Of a stretch of 64,000 nt of DNA, positions 61,527 through 64,000 are shown piece by piece. Below the pieces are notes generated by a model, which had not been told where the DNA came from, ran no database searches, and worked only from the letters and a program-made list of their open reading frames with translations. The translations under genes were made by a program, and so were the position numbers. Each line of letters starts with the position of its first letter. Position 1 is the first letter of the stretch. This DNA comes from Lutimonas halocynthiae (GTDB taxonomy: Bacteria > Bacteroidota > Bacteroidia > Flavobacteriales > Flavobacteriaceae), in NCBI RefSeq assembly GCF_030409835.1, contig NZ_JAUFQO010000004.1:620001-684000 (forward strand), written 5' to 3'.

Positions 61527-62678
61527 ATGATTAGTATTTTAGAAAAGTATTCTACTACACGAAGGCATACACTACATCTATGTAATGGTCTTGAACCTGA
61601 AGATTTTAACCTTCAAGGCGCTGAATTCACAAGCCCTGTAAAATGGCATTTGGCGCATAGCACATGGTTTTTTGAAGAAATGATTCTCAAAAATTATTTA
61701 CCAAAATATAAATTGTTTAATGATCATTATGCGTTTTTATTCAACAGCTATTACAATACTTTAGGAGAAAGGGTTTTGAGGAATAATCGTGGCTTGTTAA
61801 GCAGGCCGTACATCTCAGATATATTTGATTATAGAGCCCATGTAAATAAACATATTGAAGCCCTGCTAGAGAACATAGTTGACAAGAATGTTTTAGAACT
61901 TGTGAATTTAGGAATACAACATGAAGAACAGCATCAGGAGCTTCTGCAAACTGATATAAAATACAGTCTTTCCTTAAATCCGATCAACTTTACTCCTTCT
62001 GGAAATTCCCAAAAACAAAATCCTATATCCAAAAATACGGAATGGAAAAAAATCGAGGCAGGTATCTATGAAATAGGTTATGATGGAAAAGAATTTTGTT
62101 ATGACAATGAATTAAACAGACATAAGGTATATCTAGACTCTTTTGAGATTTCAGAAAATCTGGTAACAAACAAAGAATATATTGATTTTATTGAAGCAGG
62201 CGGCTATAGCAATTTCAACTATTGGTTAGATGAAGGCTGGGCATGGATTTCAAACCTGGATATGAAAGCACCCCTTTACTGGAGAAGTAAAAAAGAAGGG
62301 TGGATGCATTATACCTTAGATGGTTTGGTTCATGTTGATCCTAATGACTTTGTAAATCATATTTCGTACTATGAGGCCATGGCATTTGCTGCCTGGAAAG
62401 GCCAAAGATTGCCAACCGAATTTGAATGGGAAGCTGCAGCAGATCAAATATCTTGGGGCAGCAGATGGGAATGGACTAATTCTGCCTACCTCCCCTATCC
62501 TGGCTTTAAAATAGCGGATGGCGCTGTTGGAGAATACAACGGTAAATTTATGTCAAACCAAATGGTATTAAGAGGCGCTTCAATCGGAACTACAAAAGGC
62601 CATAGTAGAAAATCATATAGAAATTTTTTCCCTTCAACTGCTCAATGGCAATTTACAGGAATAAGACTCGTAAAATAA
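61527..62678 (+). CDS. egtB: Ergothioneine biosynthesis sulfoxide synthase EgtB
   Basis: A 383-residue non-heme iron enzyme: N-terminal DinB-like domain with iron ligands in WHLAHSTWFFEE and LGIQHEEQHQELLQTD, and a C-terminal formylglycine-enzyme-like (C-lectin) domain (about 175-383, with LPTEFEWEAAAD and VLRGASIGTTKGHSRKSYR). It joins cysteine or gamma-glutamylcysteine to hercynine with oxygen. It is followed by egtD with a one-base overlap. No egtA, egtC or egtE is nearby, so the sulfur donor and lyase are not defined here. Confidence 0.92.
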   Translation: MISILEKYSTTRRHTLHLCNGLEPEDFNLQGAEFTSPVKWHLAHSTWFFEEMILKNYLPKYKLFNDHYAFLFNSYYNTLGERVLRNNRGLLSRPYISDIFDYRAHVNKHIEALLENIVDKNVLELVNLGIQHEEQHQELLQTDIKYSLSLNPINFTPSGNSQKQNPISKNTEWKKIEAGIYEIGYDGKEFCYDNELNRHKVYLDSFEISENLVTNKEYIDFIEAGGYSNFNYWLDEGWAWISNLDMKAPLYWRSKKEGWMHYTLDGLVHVDPNDFVNHISYYEAMAFAAWKGQRLPTEFEWEAAADQISWGSRWEWTNSAYLPYPGFKIADGAVGEYNGKFMSNQMVLRGASIGTTKGHSRKSYRNFFPSTAQWQFTGIRLVK

Positions 62679-63625
62679 TGAAAGATCAATTTAAGAAAGA
62701 TGTTGAACAGGGTCTTAGTAATTTCCCGAAAAGCATTCCATCAAAGTACTTTTATGACAAAGTTGGAGATGACTTATTTGTTCAGATTATGAACATGCCC
62801 GAATATTATCCCACAAGGGCTGAATTCGAAATTTTCAAGGATAAACATCAGGAAATGATCAGCTCGATGGCTATACGACCCGATACTTTTTTTGAGTTAA
62901 TTGAGTTAGGTGCAGGAGATGGCACCAAGACAAAAGAATTATTAAGTGCCTTGCTCGATGGCGGATTTGATTTTGAATACCTTCCTATAGACATTTCAAT
63001 GTCAGCCTTAGCGTCTTTAGATTCTGATTTGGAACAAGAATTCCCCAGCCTGCAAGTCAGAAAAAAACACGGTGACTATTTTGGTGTTTTAGAGACCTTA
63101 AAAGAAAACCATCATCCAAAGGTTATTTTATTCTTAGGATCGAATATTGGCAATCTTTCAGATGAACAGTCTGCCAGTTTCATTTACCAGATCGGTGCAA
63201 ATCTAAAGGCGGGTGACAAGTTGATTTTAGGGGTTGACCTCATAAAATCAGAGAAGCTGGTTATTCCAGCCTATGATGACCCTCATGGAATCACAAGTGC
63301 TTTTAATTTAAATCTATTGTCGAGAATCAATAATGAATTAGGTGGTGACTTTGACCTGTCAACTTTTGAGCATGCACCAGAATACACCTCGATTGAAGGT
63401 ATTGCACGAAGCTTCCTGGTAAGCCTTGTGGCTCAGGAAATTCCTATAGCAGGAATTGGCAAATCGTTCAAGTTTGAAAAAGGAGAAAAGATGCAAACTG
63501 AAATTTCAAGGAAGTACAATGATCAAATCCTTGACAAAATTCTATGCAAAACTGATTTCAAAATTATCAATAAACTAACCGATAGTCAGGGCTACTTTGC
63601 AGATTATATTCTGAACCGATTTTAA
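62678..63625 (+). CDS. egtD: L-histidine N-alpha-trimethyltransferase EgtD
   Basis: A 315-residue SAM-dependent enzyme that makes hercynine from histidine. Family motifs are IPSKYFYDKVGDDLFVQIM and EYYPTRAEFEIF near the N-terminus, SAM loop LIELGAGDGTKTKELL (about 71-86), and FLGSNIGNLSDEQSASFI (about 141-158). The ATG at 62678 overlaps the TAA stop of egtB (TAATG), so the longer frame from 62645 is rejected. The pair egtB-egtD is the minimal ergothioneine core. Confidence 0.93.
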   Translation: MKDQFKKDVEQGLSNFPKSIPSKYFYDKVGDDLFVQIMNMPEYYPTRAEFEIFKDKHQEMISSMAIRPDTFFELIELGAGDGTKTKELLSALLDGGFDFEYLPIDISMSALASLDSDLEQEFPSLQVRKKHGDYFGVLETLKENHHPKVILFLGSNIGNLSDEQSASFIYQIGANLKAGDKLILGVDLIKSEKLVIPAYDDPHGITSAFNLNLLSRINNELGGDFDLSTFEHAPEYTSIEGIARSFLVSLVAQEIPIAGIGKSFKFEKGEKMQTEISRKYNDQILDKILCKTDFKIINKLTDSQGYFADYILNRF

Positions 63626-63764
63626 ACCAATGCAATACTGGCCTTTAAACAAAATAATAGGCACCAATGCTTTTTCCGAACTGAGTCAAAAGATCAAGTA
63701 ATAATTGACTTGCTATCATTAAGAATTGTGTCCTAAATTCTATTCATAAGAATTGATTATTGTA

Positions 63765-63772
63765 TATATTTG
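63765..63772 (+). promoter_or_regulatory. -7 box of the O-acetyltransferase gene
   Basis: TATATTTG is a full TAnnTTTG match 28 bases before the ATG at 63801. No -33 TTG at the usual spacing is seen. Confidence 0.4.
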
Positions 63773-63800
63773 ATACAACAATGACCCTTATCCTTGGAAT

Positions 63801-64000
63801 ATGACTGAAAAATCAAAAATGCTTTCCGGAGAATTATACAATGCAAATGATAAGATCTTGGTTGCTGAAAGGCATCGTGCAAGAATTCTTTTTCAAAAGA
63901 TCAATCAATTATCGGATGACAGCAAAAAGGAAAGAAAGCAATTACTCCATCAGTTACTTGAAAATGCCGGGAAAGGACTCTGGGTTGAGCCACCATTTTA
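63801..64000 (+). CDS. Sugar O-acetyltransferase (Maa/NodL-like), N-terminal part
   Basis: The first 66 codons of a gene cut by the window edge. MLSGELYNANDKILVAERHR (residues 7-26) is the typical start of the maltose/galactoside O-acetyltransferase family (the Mac domain), followed by the helix pair ending ENAGKGLWVEPPF. The rest, with the left-handed beta helix, lies outside. Acetyl-CoA is the expected donor and the sugar acceptor is unknown. Confidence 0.85.
   Translation, partial: MTEKSKMLSGELYNANDKILVAERHRARILFQKINQLSDDSKKERKQLLHQLLENAGKGLWVEPPF

Noticed and set aside
1-64000. Mobile elements, CRISPR arrays, tRNA or rRNA genes
   Set aside because: I looked for transposase and integrase genes, evenly spaced repeats and tRNA-like ends on both strands and saw none that I could support.

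Overview
The window is AT-rich, densely packed DNA from a Bacteroidota bacterium, probably a flavobacterium-like one. The evidence is gene content (DUF4407, DUF4230 and DUF1272 proteins, a RuvC of the Bacteroidota type, an acyl-ACP desaturase), Bacteroidota-type promoters (TAnnTTTG -7 boxes), very few Shine-Dalgarno sequences and very short intergenic gaps. I saw no rRNA, tRNA, CRISPR array, insertion sequence or phage gene. No gene-free stretch exceeds 300 bases; the longest are 27273-27535 (holding a doubtful broken reading frame) and 30410-30688 (a weak promoter and a doubtful 48-codon frame).

Layout. 1-5674: mixed genes (oxidoreductase fragment, M20 dipeptidase, sulfotransferase, PhnA-like zinc protein, FkbM methyltransferase, DUF4407 membrane protein, acetyltransferase). 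5829-21829: a catabolic island of two convergent operons plus an AraC-type regulator. The leftward operon encodes the whole trans-4-hydroxy-L-proline to 2-oxoglutarate route: epimerase, D-hydroxyproline oxidoreductase, deaminase and 2-oxoglutarate semialdehyde dehydrogenase. It also carries a Xaa-Pro aminopeptidase and a DUF885 peptidase-like lipoprotein. The rightward operon encodes trans-3-hydroxy-L-proline dehydratase, a pyrroline-2-carboxylate reductase, an aldose 1-epimerase and a 1011-residue kinase/M23/phospho-lyase fusion that best fits hydroxylysine kinase plus 5-phosphohydroxylysine phospho-lyase. Taken together the island looks built to use the modified amino acids of collagen (4-Hyp, 3-Hyp, possibly glycosylated hydroxylysine).

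21886-34565: housekeeping and unknowns (duplicated secreted protein, Pif1-like helicase, HemW, a four-gene ABC exporter/LolA-like operon, RuvC, a flippase-like protein with a glycosyltransferase, DUF456). 34707-51004: a [NiFe]-hydrogenase island with a nickel permease, hypEDF-hyaD-hyaCBA on the minus strand and hypA, hoxF, hoxU-hoxY fusion, hoxH, hoxW, hypB, hypC on the plus strand. It encodes a membrane-bound oxygen-tolerant (group 1d-like) uptake enzyme and a cytosolic NAD-linked (group 3d-like) enzyme that share one set of Hyp maturation proteins. A CRP/FNR-like palindrome (RTGAY-N4-RTCAT) lies at nearly constant distance from -7-like boxes before hyaA, hypA, hoxF and hypB, suggesting one regulator for the whole island.

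51045-64000: an AI-2E-type permease and an HlyD/DUF2955/TolC efflux operon, a potassium channel, an acyl-ACP desaturase, an S1-domain protein, an M61 peptidase, NDH-2, the ergothioneine pair egtB-egtD and the start of a sugar O-acetyltransferase. All functional calls are from reading the sequence; no database search was run.
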